Origin: JAMXLO01 sp046732975
GTDB taxonomy: Bacteria > Pseudomonadota > Alphaproteobacteria > Acetobacterales > Acetobacteraceae
Direction of reading: 5' to 3'
DNA: 13,694 bases
NCBI GenBank assembly: GCA_046732975.1
Contig: JBKPOG010000122.1
Location: 1-13,694, forward strand
This document shows positions 1 through 7,675 of the stretch, piece by piece (the first letter of the stretch is position 1; each line of letters opens with the position of its first letter). A program made the translations under genes and the position numbers. The notes under the pieces are model-generated. The model ran no database searches. It saw nothing but the letters and a program-made list of their open reading frames with translations, and was not told the origin of the DNA.

Positions 1-571
1 TGCCCGCGATGGTCTCGTCGAACAACCGGCTCCAGGCACTGCGGCCGGTCACCTCCTTCTCGTGCAGCAGCTTCTCCAATTCGTCGGAGAGCTGGTGCGG
101 CCGGAACACGCGCAGATCGCGCAGCCATGGCCGCCACCGGGCCAGCGCCGGATCGGACAGCTTCTGTTCCAGCGTCGCATCGTCCAGCCGATTCAATTCG
201 AGCGCGAAGAACAGCAGATGGCTGCTGATCGCGGTGACCCGTTCGCTGACCGTCTGATAGAAGCGACCGATCTCGGCGTTGGTCGAGTCGCCCGAGAACA
301 GCAACTGGGCGTAGGACATCAGCCGGCCAAGGACCTCTTCGATCCGCTCATACTCGCCGATAGCCGCGGCCAGCGCAGAGCCGGAGGAGCCAGCAAGCTT
401 GCCCTGGAACGATAGGGCGAAGTCCTTTGCCGCCTTCTCAGCCTTGGCACAATCTGCCTCGACAGCGGGACTGTCCGGCGCCGGGTAGAGATCACCGAGA
501 TCCCAGGTGGGTAGTTCGTGCGTGATCGGCTGGCTGGTCGCGGCATCGGCGGCAGCGGTCTGGCGCGTCAT
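1..571 (-). CDS. pepF: Oligoendopeptidase F, M3 family metallopeptidase (N-terminal part, cut by window edge)
   Basis: The window holds the first 190 codons of a gene that continues past position 1. The translation begins MTRQTAAADAATSQPITHEL and continues with LPTWDLGDLYPAPDSPAVEA, the usual N-terminus of alphaproteobacterial M3B oligoendopeptidase F. It then runs through YERIEEVLGRLMSYAQLLFS, FYQTVSERVTAISSHLLFF and RVFRPHQLSDELEKLLHEKE, all typical of the helical N-terminal domain. The family is about 600 residues long, so the zinc-binding HEXXH site lies outside the window and catalytic competence cannot be judged. These cytoplasmic zinc peptidases cleave short oligopeptides. The ATG at 571 has a GAGGA ribosome site four bases upstream. 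The gene is divergent from the acyl-CoA synthetase across about 97 bases. The family call is firm; the substrate is unknown. Confidence 0.9.
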   Translation of the reverse strand, partial: MTRQTAAADAATSQPITHELPTWDLGDLYPAPDSPAVEADCAKAEKAAKDFALSFQGKLAGSSGSALAAAIGEYERIEEVLGRLMSYAQLLFSGDSTNAEIGRFYQTVSERVTAISSHLLFFALELNRLDDATLEQKLSDPALARWRPWLRDLRVFRPHQLSDELEKLLHEKEVTGRSAWSRLFDETIAG

Positions 572-599
572 TCTGTCCTCGGAGGCTGCAGTGAGCATT

Positions 600-627
600 C
601 ATGTAAGGTAGTAGCAGCGGCGGTCAA
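600..627 (-). promoter_or_regulatory. Possible sigma70-type promoter for pepF
   Basis: Read on the - strand, TTGACC (627-622) is followed after 16 bases by TACATG (605-600), about 28 bases before the pepF ATG. The -35 match is good and the -10 match is poor. It sits in the only intergenic space between two divergent genes. This is prediction by eye only. Confidence 0.3.
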
Positions 628-668
628 AGGGTTGCGTCCCGCGCAGACCGGGACAACGGGGAGCAGGC

Positions 669-2384
669 GTGGAGCAGTATCCGATCTGGCCCAATCTGGC
701 AGCGATGATGTTTGCGCTGGCCCGAACGTGGCCGGACAAGCCAATGCTGCGCTCGTTTCGCGACGGCGCCTGGCGGGGCGTGACCTGGCGCGAGTTCGGG
801 CGGATGGCGGCTTCGTGCGCCCGCCATCTGCGCAATGCGGGTGTGCGGGCCGGCGACCGGGTGGTGATCGTCTCGGAAAATCGCCCGGAATACCCGATCG
901 CCGAGACCGCCCTGATGGCACTCGGCGCGGTTCCCGTTCCGACCTATACGACCAATACGGTGAGCGACCACGCCCACATCCTACGCGATTCGGGCGCTCG
1001 CGGAGCGATCGTTTCATCACCGGCCCTCGCCGGAAGAATGCGGGAAGCCGGGCGTCTGGCCACTGGCCTCGACCTTCTCGTGGTAATCGATGGTCCACCG
1101 GATGATGGTGGCGGAACGCCGCGGCTCATGCATTGGGGTGCCCTCGTCGCGGATTCCGATCCGCCGGACGACGTCGCACTGCAGGCCGCGGCAATCGATG
1201 CGGGCACTCTCGCCTGCCTGATCTACACCTCCGGCACTGGCGGGGCGCCAAAGGGCGTGATGCTGCCGCACCGCGCGATCCTGTCGAACTGCCGCGGCGC
1301 ATTCGAGCTGATGCGGTCATTGCGACTGCGCGACGAGACCTACCTGTCCTATCTGCCGGTGTCGCACAGCTACGAACACACTGTCGGCATGTTCTTCCTG
1401 CCCAGCATCGGCACAGAAATCGTCTATTGCCGCGGCGTCGAGCATCTGGCGGCGGACATGCTGACGGTGCGGCCGACGATCCTGACGGCCGTGCCACGGG
1501 TGTTGGAGGTGATCCGCGCCCGCGTGCTCACCCAGGTGGCACGCGAGCCGCAATGGCGGCAAAGGCTGTTTGACCGTGCTTTGCAACTCGGGCTGAAACG
1601 CGTGGACCACGGGCGTCTGGGCGTCGGCGAACAAGTGCTCGACTGGGTGCTCGACGTCGTGGTCCGCACGAATGTCCGCAGCCGTTTCGGCGGGCGCCTG
1701 AGGGCGGTCATGTCCGGCGGCGCGCGCCTGGAGCCAGAGGTCGGCAGATTCTTCCTCGCACTCGGGCTGAAGGTCATGCAGGGCTACGGACAGACCGAGG
1801 CCGGCCCGGTGATCAGTGCCAATCCCCCCGATGCCATCTGTATCGATACCGTCGGGCGGGTGCTGCAAGGTGTCGATCTGCGTATCGCCGAGGACGGGGA
1901 GATCCTGGTGCGCGGCGACCTGGTGATGAATGGCTACTGGGGCCTGCCCGACGCCACTGCCCTCGCGATCCAGGACGGCTGGCTGCATACCGGCGATGTC
2001 GGCGCACTGGACGATGCCGGCTATCTGCGGATCCTGGATCGCAAGAAGGACATGATCGTGCTGTCCGGCGGCGAGAATGTCTCACCGGCCAAGGTCGAGG
2101 GCATGTTGATGGCCGAGCCGGAGATCGCCCAGGCCGTGGTTGCGGGCGATGGCCGCTCATCGCTGACCGCCCTGGTTGTTCCTGCCGGTGGCAGCGACGA
2201 TGTCGCTGTCGCGTTGGCCGTCAATCGTGTGAACCTGCGTCTCTCGATCACCGAGCGCATTCGGCGGCATGCCATCGTCTCGCAGTTTACGGTGGAGAAC
2301 GGTCTGCTGACTCCCACACAAAAGATCCGCCGCATGCTCGTCATCCGCGCCAACCGAAATGTGCTGGCGAAGCTGCACGCCTGA
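669..2384 (+). CDS. Long-chain fatty acid--CoA ligase (AMP-binding, FadD15-like)
   Basis: A 571-residue member of the ANL superfamily that would activate a fatty acid with ATP and CoA through an acyl-adenylate. Visible motifs in order are the P-loop YTSGTGGAPKG (residues 186-196), the adenylate-binding GYGQTEAGP (372-380), TGDVG (441-445), DRKKDMIVLSGGENVSPAKVEG (457-478, the hinge and start of the C-terminal subdomain) and LTPTQKIRR (547-555), with the expected catalytic lysine at 552. All functional boxes are present, so the enzyme looks intact. The C-terminal subdomain is somewhat shorter than in FadD15-type enzymes near 600 residues. The GTG start at 669 is preferred because GGGGAG lies five bases upstream; the in-frame ATG near 705 would cut into the conserved N-terminus. 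No signal peptide is seen. Its divergent neighbour pepF gives no pathway hint. Chain-length specificity cannot be read from sequence. Confidence 0.93.
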   Translation: MEQYPIWPNLAAMMFALARTWPDKPMLRSFRDGAWRGVTWREFGRMAASCARHLRNAGVRAGDRVVIVSENRPEYPIAETALMALGAVPVPTYTTNTVSDHAHILRDSGARGAIVSSPALAGRMREAGRLATGLDLLVVIDGPPDDGGGTPRLMHWGALVADSDPPDDVALQAAAIDAGTLACLIYTSGTGGAPKGVMLPHRAILSNCRGAFELMRSLRLRDETYLSYLPVSHSYEHTVGMFFLPSIGTEIVYCRGVEHLAADMLTVRPTILTAVPRVLEVIRARVLTQVAREPQWRQRLFDRALQLGLKRVDHGRLGVGEQVLDWVLDVVVRTNVRSRFGGRLRAVMSGGARLEPEVGRFFLALGLKVMQGYGQTEAGPVISANPPDAICIDTVGRVLQGVDLRIAEDGEILVRGDLVMNGYWGLPDATALAIQDGWLHTGDVGALDDAGYLRILDRKKDMIVLSGGENVSPAKVEGMLMAEPEIAQAVVAGDGRSSLTALVVPAGGSDDVAVALAVNRVNLRLSITERIRRHAIVSQFTVENGLLTPTQKIRRMLVIRANRNVLAKLHA

Positions 2385-2508
2385 CTGCGGCGGCGGAAAA
2401 ACTCCGGCTGTTTCCGGCAAAACCGACGAGGCATGTCTCCTGTATCGGTGGAAGGTTCGCCAGGCCTAGCGTCAGGGCGTGGGAAACAATGAACCGGTGG
2501 AGATAAAA

Positions 2509-2769
2509 GTGACTTCCTCAGCCGCACGCAAAATCAAAGTCAGCCTCGCCTTCATCGGCCTCGCCGCAATTGGAACCGCCTTCGTGTCCAGGCCTGCGAA
2601 TGCTTGGTTTTATCCCTACGGTTATGGGCCTGGCGTTTATGTTCCGCCTGCGGTTGTGGCGCCGCCACTCGCCTATTACCCGCCGCCTGCCTATTACGCA
2701 CCGCCGGCCCGGGTGTGGGTCCCGGCACACTGGCAGGGCAACTACTGGGTGCCCGGCCATTGGTCGTGA
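2509..2769 (+). CDS. Small exported WXXGXW-repeat protein, function unknown
   Basis: The preferred start is GTG at 2509, giving 86 residues, because GGAG (2499-2502) lies six bases upstream. A GTG at 2479 is also in frame but would put ten polar residues before the signal peptide and lacks such a site. Residues 1-32 form a signal peptide: basic AARKIK, a hydrophobic stretch, then a likely Sec cleavage after PANA. The mature part is rich in Tyr and Pro (runs such as YYPPPAYYAPP). It ends with WVPAHW and WVPGHW, matching the two-copy WXXGXW pattern of small proteobacterial envelope proteins. No enzymatic residues are apparent, and the role is unknown. It follows the acyl-CoA synthetase by 124 bases and is probably transcribed separately, though no terminator is visible between them. 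Confidence 0.8.
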   Translation: MTSSAARKIKVSLAFIGLAAIGTAFVSRPANAWFYPYGYGPGVYVPPAVVAPPLAYYPPPAYYAPPARVWVPAHWQGNYWVPGHWS

Positions 2770-2874
2770 GCTGTGATGCGCTTCATACGCACCGCCCTCC
2801 GCTGGCGACAAGGTGGGGAATAGCGGGTGAAGCGACGACGTAACGCTTCAGGCAGTACGTAGGACAGACCAATC

Positions 2875-3165
2875 ATGCGCAAGTTCATCGTAGCAGCCGT
2901 CATGGCATTCGGGCTCGTCGCATTGTGGGCAGTGATCCTACCGCTGACCGCGCAACCTGCTTCAAAGCAGACTGCCGCCACGCCCTCGATGGTGTCCAAG
3001 GCGCTTTTCCTGTGCCGGGGGCCAAATGGGATTGACCGAACCTGTGCCGCGGCGCTCTCAAAGGCACTGGTGCTGGAAGCCTCCGACACGCAGCCTGCCA
3101 ACGTGAACGACCGTGTCTGCCGGGCCGATCCGCAGGTGCTTGCGAAGCTCGACAGCCGCGACTGA
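2875..3165 (+). CDS. Small exported or membrane-anchored protein, unknown
   Basis: I do not recognise this 96-residue protein. It starts MRKFIVAAVMAFGLVALWAV, a basic residue pair followed by about 20 hydrophobic residues. That would be an uncleaved anchor or a signal peptide with cleavage near residue 26 (LTAQ). The remainder is polar with three cysteines (47, 57, 82). The first two lie in LFLCRGPNGIDRTC and could form a disulfide if exported. The start ATG at 2875 has AGGAC about nine bases upstream, a moderate ribosome site. Codon bias is less extreme than in the neighbours, so the reality of the gene is likely but not certain. The opposite-strand reading frame here shows no recognisable protein. 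Confidence 0.6.
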   Translation: MRKFIVAAVMAFGLVALWAVILPLTAQPASKQTAATPSMVSKALFLCRGPNGIDRTCAAALSKALVLEASDTQPANVNDRVCRADPQVLAKLDSRD

Positions 3166-3305
3166 TCGCCATGCGGGCGTTGGTGGTCCGCCGCGGCCGG
3201 TCTCTACAATCGGGGTCCCAATACAGCAGCCGGCAACATTCTAAGTTCCGTCCTGACCTGGCATGCCGTTCATCACGATCACGACCCCGCCCGGCTGCAG
3301 AGATC

Positions 3306-4499
3306 CTAATCGTGCAACGCGCCGAGACGCGGCCAATGGAACACCGAGGCTGCTCTTCGAATGATCGCCGTTGCCAGTGTCGTGCCGTTGTCCGAGTTGG
3401 TCATGATCACGATGCCCTGGCCCGTCACGGGGAAGATCAGCATATAGCCCTGATAGCCGACATTCTGGCCGCGCTTCATCAGCACGAGTGATCGACCCGA
3501 CCCGCTGACCGCGCCACCAAGTCCGTAAGGACCACCGCTCTGCTGCTTCAGCATCTCGTGTGTCATAGCCTTGCTGAGCAGAGTGTCGTCCTCGCCCTTG
3601 TAAGACTTGGAAATACCGATCAGCAGCCGAGCAAGATCGGTCGGCGTTGACCACAGTCCTCCGGCCGCCATCTCCGGCATGGCACGCCAGTCGCCTGGCA
3701 ATTCAGCACCGCTCGACAGGTGACCAGTGGCCATCTGCTCGCCGGGTGCGCGAGGCTGTTGCCCGAAGAAGCTGTCGTTCATCTCGAGGGGCTGTAGAAC
3801 GAGCTCCTTTACGAGCTCGGCGAAAGTCTGGTGAGAGGTATCCTGCATCAGCGCCTGGACGATCTCGTAGCCGCCACCGGAGTAGGCGTAACCCGTCCCG
3901 GGCGTATGGGCGACCCGCACCGGCGGAGAGTTGGCCGGCGGCGAGCCATCAAGGATCTGGACCAGGCTGGGGAGTGTTTCACCAGGCCGATACCCCACAT
4001 AACCGGGGACGTTGATCCCTGCAGTCATGCTGAGCAATCTGCGAAGGGTCACGGGGTGTCGACGGGTCAGCGAGATCGGCGGGATGTGCCAGGACGTCAG
4101 TTCGGCATTGACGTTGCGATCGAGAGCAAGCCGCCCTTGCTCAACTAACCGCAGCGCCGCGACTGCAGCAACGGTCTTGGACATGGAACCGGCCTGATAG
4201 GCAGTCCGCGTTGATGCGCCGCCATACGCTGCGGTCCAATCGATCCGGTGCTCGCTGATCGTCGCGATGCTCACAGACGGTACTTTGAGAATCCGCAACG
4301 CCAGCGTCAGCGTTACATGTCGCGACGGCTCTCCGGGCGGCTGCACGTCGAGGTCAGTTTCGAGTGGCTTCGCTTCCGACGTCGGACGCGACCGAGCGTC
4401 GCAACCATCGTTCGCCAGCAACCAGATGAGCGCGCCCGCGAGTGCGATCCACAGCGGCCTGCGGGCTCCTCGTTGGCCAAATTGCCGGACTGGCTTCAC
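3306..4499 (-). CDS. Beta-lactamase-fold serine hydrolase (class C / esterase-like)
   Basis: A 397-residue protein of the serine beta-lactamase-like family, which includes penicillin-binding proteins, D-aminopeptidases and esterases. The nucleophile motif is SMSK (residues 105-108, in YQAGSMSK). The second motif is YSG (206-208, in YAYSGGGYE), where class C lactamases have YxN; esterases of the EstB type carry YSG. KRG at 342-344, followed by QNVGYQG, occupies the KTG/HxG position. Residues of about 14-30 (LWIALAGALIWLLA) form an N-terminal signal or anchor, so it probably acts in the periplasm. I chose GTG at 4499 because it overlaps the upstream oxidoreductase stop (GTGA), implying translational coupling. 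The longer frame from 4610 would place 37 basic residues inside the neighbour. An esterase or peptidase is more likely than a resistance enzyme; the substrate is unknown. Confidence 0.85.
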   Translation of the reverse strand: MKPVRQFGQRGARRPLWIALAGALIWLLANDGCDARSRPTSEAKPLETDLDVQPPGEPSRHVTLTLALRILKVPSVSIATISEHRIDWTAAYGGASTRTAYQAGSMSKTVAAVAALRLVEQGRLALDRNVNAELTSWHIPPISLTRRHPVTLRRLLSMTAGINVPGYVGYRPGETLPSLVQILDGSPPANSPPVRVAHTPGTGYAYSGGGYEIVQALMQDTSHQTFAELVKELVLQPLEMNDSFFGQQPRAPGEQMATGHLSSGAELPGDWRAMPEMAAGGLWSTPTDLARLLIGISKSYKGEDDTLLSKAMTHEMLKQQSGGPYGLGGAVSGSGRSLVLMKRGQNVGYQGYMLIFPVTGQGIVIMTNSDNGTTLATAIIRRAASVFHWPRLGALHD

Positions 4500-5434
4500 C
4501 GCACGATGGCGGTGCGGACGCTCGCCAACATCTCCAGGTGCCGTTCGTGGTCGCCGGCGAAGCGCAATATCAGGTCCGTGGCGCCGGCCTTTGCATAGCC
4601 GTCGATCCACTGCACGGCCCGCTCGACAGGACCCGAATACACCGCCTGCCGTTGGCGCAAGATCTCAGCTGGAGCGCCGTAGTAGCCCTGCAGGAACGCA
4701 TCCATACGCGCCGAAGCGCGCGCTGCATCGTCATCCACCGAGAGCGTAAGGTACATCGCGGCGGAAATTTGCGCCGGATCGCGCCTCACCGAACGGGCGG
4801 TCGTCTGGATATCATTCAACTGGCTGGCGAATGTCGCAGGATCGGGCGCATTGGGGAACCAGCCGTCGAACCATTTTCCGACGCGCTGCAGGCTCGCAGC
4901 CGTGTTGCCGCCGATCCAGATCGGCGGGCCGCCTGGTCGGTGTGGCTCTGGCGCCAACACCGCGTGCTGCACTGGCCATCGGCCATCCCAGTCCACGGTT
5001 TCGCCGCTCCACAGTGCGCGGCACAGGCGCAATCCTTCCATCATCCGCCCGACGCGCTTCTCGAAGGGCACGCCGCAGGCGGCGAACTCGGCGCGAATGT
5101 TCGGCACATCGCGGGCGATACCGACACCCAGGATGAAGCGTCCCTCCGATACCTGGTCCAGCGTCGCTACCTGATGCGCAAGCAGCACCGGGTTGCGCAG
5201 CGCCGGCAAAAGGACCGCGGTGCCAAGCAGCACCCGCGGCACCCGTGCCGCGGCCGCAGCTAAGAGCGTCAGTGGGTCGTGCCGTGGCCGTGCCAGCACA
5301 GAATCGCCGACCCAGACGGAGTCATAACCCAGCGCCTCCGCCCGCTCTGCCAGCGTCAGAAGAGAGGCAGCGTCGTGTCGCCCCTCCATGATCTGTTCGC
5401 GGGTCGGCAGCAGGTATCCGATCCTCGGCGGCAT
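4496..5434 (-). CDS. LLM-class (luciferase-like) flavin-dependent oxidoreductase
   Basis: A 312-residue member of the luciferase-like monooxygenase superfamily, TIM-barrel enzymes using FMN or F420. Supporting stretches include AERAEALGYDSVWVGDSVLA (about residues 28-47), DPLTLLAAAAARVPRVLLGT, HQVATLDQVSEGRFILGVG (the classic barrel strand with SxGR) and GGPPIWIGGNT (about 167-177). Length is normal for the family. The ATG at 5434 has AAAGG about eight bases upstream. It lies 65 bases downstream of the YcaQ-like gene and overlaps the start of the hydrolase by four bases, so it and the hydrolase are probably co-expressed. Whether it uses FMN or F420, and what it oxidises, cannot be decided from sequence. 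No F420 synthesis gene lies in the window. Confidence 0.88.
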   Translation of the reverse strand: MPPRIGYLLPTREQIMEGRHDAASLLTLAERAEALGYDSVWVGDSVLARPRHDPLTLLAAAAARVPRVLLGTAVLLPALRNPVLLAHQVATLDQVSEGRFILGVGIARDVPNIRAEFAACGVPFEKRVGRMMEGLRLCRALWSGETVDWDGRWPVQHAVLAPEPHRPGGPPIWIGGNTAASLQRVGKWFDGWFPNAPDPATFASQLNDIQTTARSVRRDPAQISAAMYLTLSVDDDAARASARMDAFLQGYYGAPAEILRQRQAVYSGPVERAVQWIDGYAKAGATDLILRFAGDHERHLEMLASVRTAIVR

Positions 5435-5499
5435 GCGCTTGCCTTTCGCTGATGCGCCAGCCTAGCGCGGCGGCGAGAGTCACCCAAACGCTTGGCGCG

Positions 5500-6588
5500 T
5501 TAAGTGCTTCGGCTTTTCCCCGTCAGGAAACGCTCCAGCGCTGCCAGATCGGCGTCGAGCGCGCGGCGAAACTCCTGGTCCCTTGGCTTGCTTCCCACGA
5601 AGCCGAGTTGCGCATCCAGGCGCCCGTCAACCAGCGTCACATTGGCCCAGCCGATAATGTCGTAGCCCCGCAGGAGGGGCATCGCGTAATAGCCGAACCG
5701 CCGCTGTTCGGGCTTGGTGTACGCCTCGAACCGATAGTCCCAGCCCCATAGATGCTCGAACCGCCGCCGTTCCCAGACGATCGGATCGAACGGGGCCAGC
5801 AGCCGTACGGCCTCCGGATCGCCGCGCCGGTTCGCCGCCCCCGCCGGCCAGTAGTAACGTTGGCCATCGACCTCACCGCTCCCAAGTTCACCGGAGGCCA
5901 CCAGCGCCGCAAGTGCCGGCCGCCAGCCCCCGAGACCGGGAGCGCCGCGACCAAGCAGGCCGAATGTGCTCGCCAGTCCCGCCTCGGCAACCGGGGCGAG
6001 GATGCCGACCACCAATCGCACGATGCGTCGTGTCCTCTCGTCCGGTGACAGAGGCTCGTCCGGAGGCGCTGCAACTTCATACAGGCGGATACCGTCGCGC
6101 CGTCCGGCCACCCGGAGCAGGCCGTGATAATGCAGGCTTTGCAGCGCCCGCGTCGTGGCCTTGGAAAATCCGCCCCAGCCGTTCACTGCGCGGTCGCGGC
6201 CGAACTGCTCGGCGAGATCGGTGGGGTGGGTCCGCCCACGCTCGCGCACAAAGGCCAGAACGCGCGTGGCGATCTCGTCTGGCACTCCCCACCTGTCGGT
6301 CACGGCCCTCGGGTGCAACAGCCGATATGTCTCGCGCGGCATGAAGCCGTAGGCGTACAGAAAGTCCTCCTCCAGCCCGAGCTTGGTGAACCGCCGCTCC
6401 AGATCACCCACGCGATACCCGGCGACACGATGCCGCAGGATAAGGTCCTGTGCCCTGGCGGGTGCCCGGATCGGATCGGCCTGCACAAAGCCTGCGCTTG
6501 CAATCGCGCGCGCCAGCGTCGTCGCCGGCTGCAGCGAATTGACCACCGCCTGGCGGCGGAGCGCCGCGAGAGTGAGCCTTGTCGGCAT
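5500..6588 (-). CDS. Winged-helix DNA glycosylase of the YcaQ/AlkX family
   Basis: A 362-residue protein of the HTH_42 / YcaQ family. Known members (E. coli YcaQ, Streptomyces AlkZ) are DNA glycosylases that unhook interstrand crosslinks or remove bulky alkylated bases. The start LTLAALRRQAVVNSL, then FVQADPIRAPARAQDLIL, matches the N-terminal tandem winged-helix region. The family catalytic QxD appears as Q36-A37-D38. Later landmarks are YAYGFMPRETYRLLHPR (about 79-95), LLAPFDPIVWERRRFEHLWG (about 264-283, the most conserved family block) and YYAMPLLRGYDIIGWANV. Length is slightly shorter than E. coli YcaQ. The ATG at 6588 lies seven bases after the arsC-like stop, so the two are an operon. 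No secondary-metabolite cluster is nearby, so a housekeeping repair role like YcaQ is more likely than a self-resistance role. Confidence 0.87.
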   Translation of the reverse strand: MPTRLTLAALRRQAVVNSLQPATTLARAIASAGFVQADPIRAPARAQDLILRHRVAGYRVGDLERRFTKLGLEEDFLYAYGFMPRETYRLLHPRAVTDRWGVPDEIATRVLAFVRERGRTHPTDLAEQFGRDRAVNGWGGFSKATTRALQSLHYHGLLRVAGRRDGIRLYEVAAPPDEPLSPDERTRRIVRLVVGILAPVAEAGLASTFGLLGRGAPGLGGWRPALAALVASGELGSGEVDGQRYYWPAGAANRRGDPEAVRLLAPFDPIVWERRRFEHLWGWDYRFEAYTKPEQRRFGYYAMPLLRGYDIIGWANVTLVDGRLDAQLGFVGSKPRDQEFRRALDADLAALERFLTGKSRST

Positions 6589-6595
6589 GCCCAGG

Positions 6596-6967
6596 TCAGC
6601 GCGCCGGCATGACCTCGCGCAGGCGCTCGGGTGGGCGGCAGAGCCGCACGCCTCGTGGCCCGACGACGACGGGACGCTCGAGCAGAATCGGATGCGCCAC
6701 GATGGCGTCGATCAACTCGTCGTCCGATTTTGCCGCATCGCCGAGGCCGAGTTCGTCGTACGGCGTGCCACGGCGTCGCAGCAATTGGCGCGGCGTCATG
6801 CCCATGCGATGCAGCAGGTCGAGCAACTCCTGTCGGGTCGGCGGCCTCTTCAGATATTCGATTACCTGCGGTTCCACACCGGCCTCTCGGATCATGCCCA
6901 GGACCTTCCGAGACGTGGTGCAGGCGGGGTTGTAATAGATCGTAACCTTGGGTGTGGCGCGCGCCAT
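6596..6967 (-). CDS. arsC: ArsC-family glutaredoxin-type arsenate reductase
   Basis: A 123-residue thioredoxin-fold protein that would reduce arsenate to arsenite using glutathione and glutaredoxin. The nucleophile cysteine is C16 in YYNPACTTSRK (classical ArsC has CGTSRN). The arsenate-binding arginines of plasmid ArsC have counterparts at R60 or R64 (RQLLR), R98 (HPILLERPVVV) and R111 (RLCRPPE). The C-terminal tail is about 18 residues shorter than in the 141-residue plasmid enzyme. The ATG at 6967 is chosen because GGGAG lies seven bases upstream; an in-frame TTG at 6988 would add seven residues. No arsR, arsB or acr3 gene is adjacent, so a general ArsC/Spx-like redox role cannot be excluded. 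It leads the - strand gene block and shares an approximately 100-base divergent region with the gene at 7068. Confidence 0.88.
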   Translation of the reverse strand: MARATPKVTIYYNPACTTSRKVLGMIREAGVEPQVIEYLKRPPTRQELLDLLHRMGMTPRQLLRRRGTPYDELGLGDAAKSDDELIDAIVAHPILLERPVVVGPRGVRLCRPPERLREVMPAR

Positions 6968-7067
6968 CGATGCACTCCCATTTCGCAAAGGATAGCGCGC
7001 CGCCGCCTCTTCACGGAATTCGAATCATCCCCATGGTCTGCCGGCAGGACCAAACGGGGAGAAGCGG

Positions 7068-7673
7068 ATGCTTGCACGTCTGATCGGAATTGCGGCGGCG
7101 ACCAGCCTTTGTGCGGGTGCCGCCCTGGCGCAGAACGCGCCACCCACGCGCATTCGCGGCACCATCGCCGCGCTGGAAGGCCAGACCCTCAGCGTGAACA
7201 CCCGCGAGGGCTCGAAAGTCGACATTCTGCTGAACGATCCGGTGACGGTGTCGACCGTGAAGCGATTCGATCTCGCGGACGTCAAGCCGGGCAGCTATGT
7301 CGGCATCGCGACCAGGAGCGGCGCCAATGGGGAGCAGGACGCGCTCGAGGTGCTGGTGTTTCCCGAGGCGATGCGCGGCGCCGGCGAGGGGCACTATGGG
7401 TGGGACCTCCAGCCAGGCAGCATGATGACCAACGGCACTGTCAGCGGCACGGTTGATGCGCAGTCCGGCCGCCAGCTGAGCGTGTCCTACAAGGACGGCG
7501 ACCAGACGATCGTCGTGCCGCCCAACACGCCGGTCGTGACGTTCGCGCCCGCCGAGAGATCGGATCTGAAGCCTGGTGCGAAGGTGATGTTCGGGGCGAC
7601 CAAAAACCCCGAGGGCAAGCTTGCGGCGAGTCGGGTCACCGTCGAGACCAATGGCGTAGCGCCGCCGATGTAG
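7068..7673 (+). CDS. Secreted protein with two copies of a small beta-rich domain, function unknown
   Basis: A 201-residue protein with a clear Sec signal peptide (MLARLIGIAAATSLCAGAALA, cleavage before Q22). The mature part shows an internal duplication. Residues 29-100 (IRGTIAALEGQTLSVNTREG ... DLADVKPGSYVGIATRSG) and 125-195 (VSGTVDAQSGRQLSVSYKDG ... DLKPGAKVMFGATKN) align along their length. The pattern of short beta strands and a conserved DxKPG turn resembles DUF5666-like domains. The linker contains FPEAMRGAGEGHYGWDL, which I believe recurs in alphaproteobacterial homologues. The ATG at 7068 follows GGGGAGAA at a good distance. No catalytic or metal motif is visible. It is probably periplasmic. 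It is divergent from the arsC-led block, and no operon partner is evident. Confidence 0.85.
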   Translation: MLARLIGIAAATSLCAGAALAQNAPPTRIRGTIAALEGQTLSVNTREGSKVDILLNDPVTVSTVKRFDLADVKPGSYVGIATRSGANGEQDALEVLVFPEAMRGAGEGHYGWDLQPGSMMTNGTVSGTVDAQSGRQLSVSYKDGDQTIVVPPNTPVVTFAPAERSDLKPGAKVMFGATKNPEGKLAASRVTVETNGVAPPM

Positions 7674-7675
7674 CC

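Noticed and set aside
1317..1988. 223-codon - strand frame inside the acyl-CoA synthetase
   Set aside because: It is antisense to conserved catalytic motifs and has no recognisable protein signature.
2408..2421. CCGG-loop-CCGG hairpin after the acyl-CoA synthetase as a terminator
   Set aside because: Only four base pairs and no downstream T run on the + strand; this is within chance at this GC content.
3166..3305. Intergenic space between convergent genes examined for a terminator, repeat or small gene
   Set aside because: No convincing hairpin, repeat or ribosome-site-led frame was seen.
4500..4610. Upstream start at 4610 for the serine hydrolase
   Set aside because: It would add 37 basic residues before the signal anchor and overlap the oxidoreductase by over 100 bases. 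The GTG at 4499 gives a normal signal sequence and a typical four-base overlap.
4442..5263. 273-codon + strand frame over the oxidoreductase
   Set aside because: It is a mirror of the strong LLM oxidoreductase gene; its translation shows no domain and crosses gene boundaries.
6383..7456. 357-codon + strand frame spanning the arsC-like gene and the start of the 7068 gene
   Set aside because: It crosses three real genes, has Arg/Ala-rich shadow composition and no domain.
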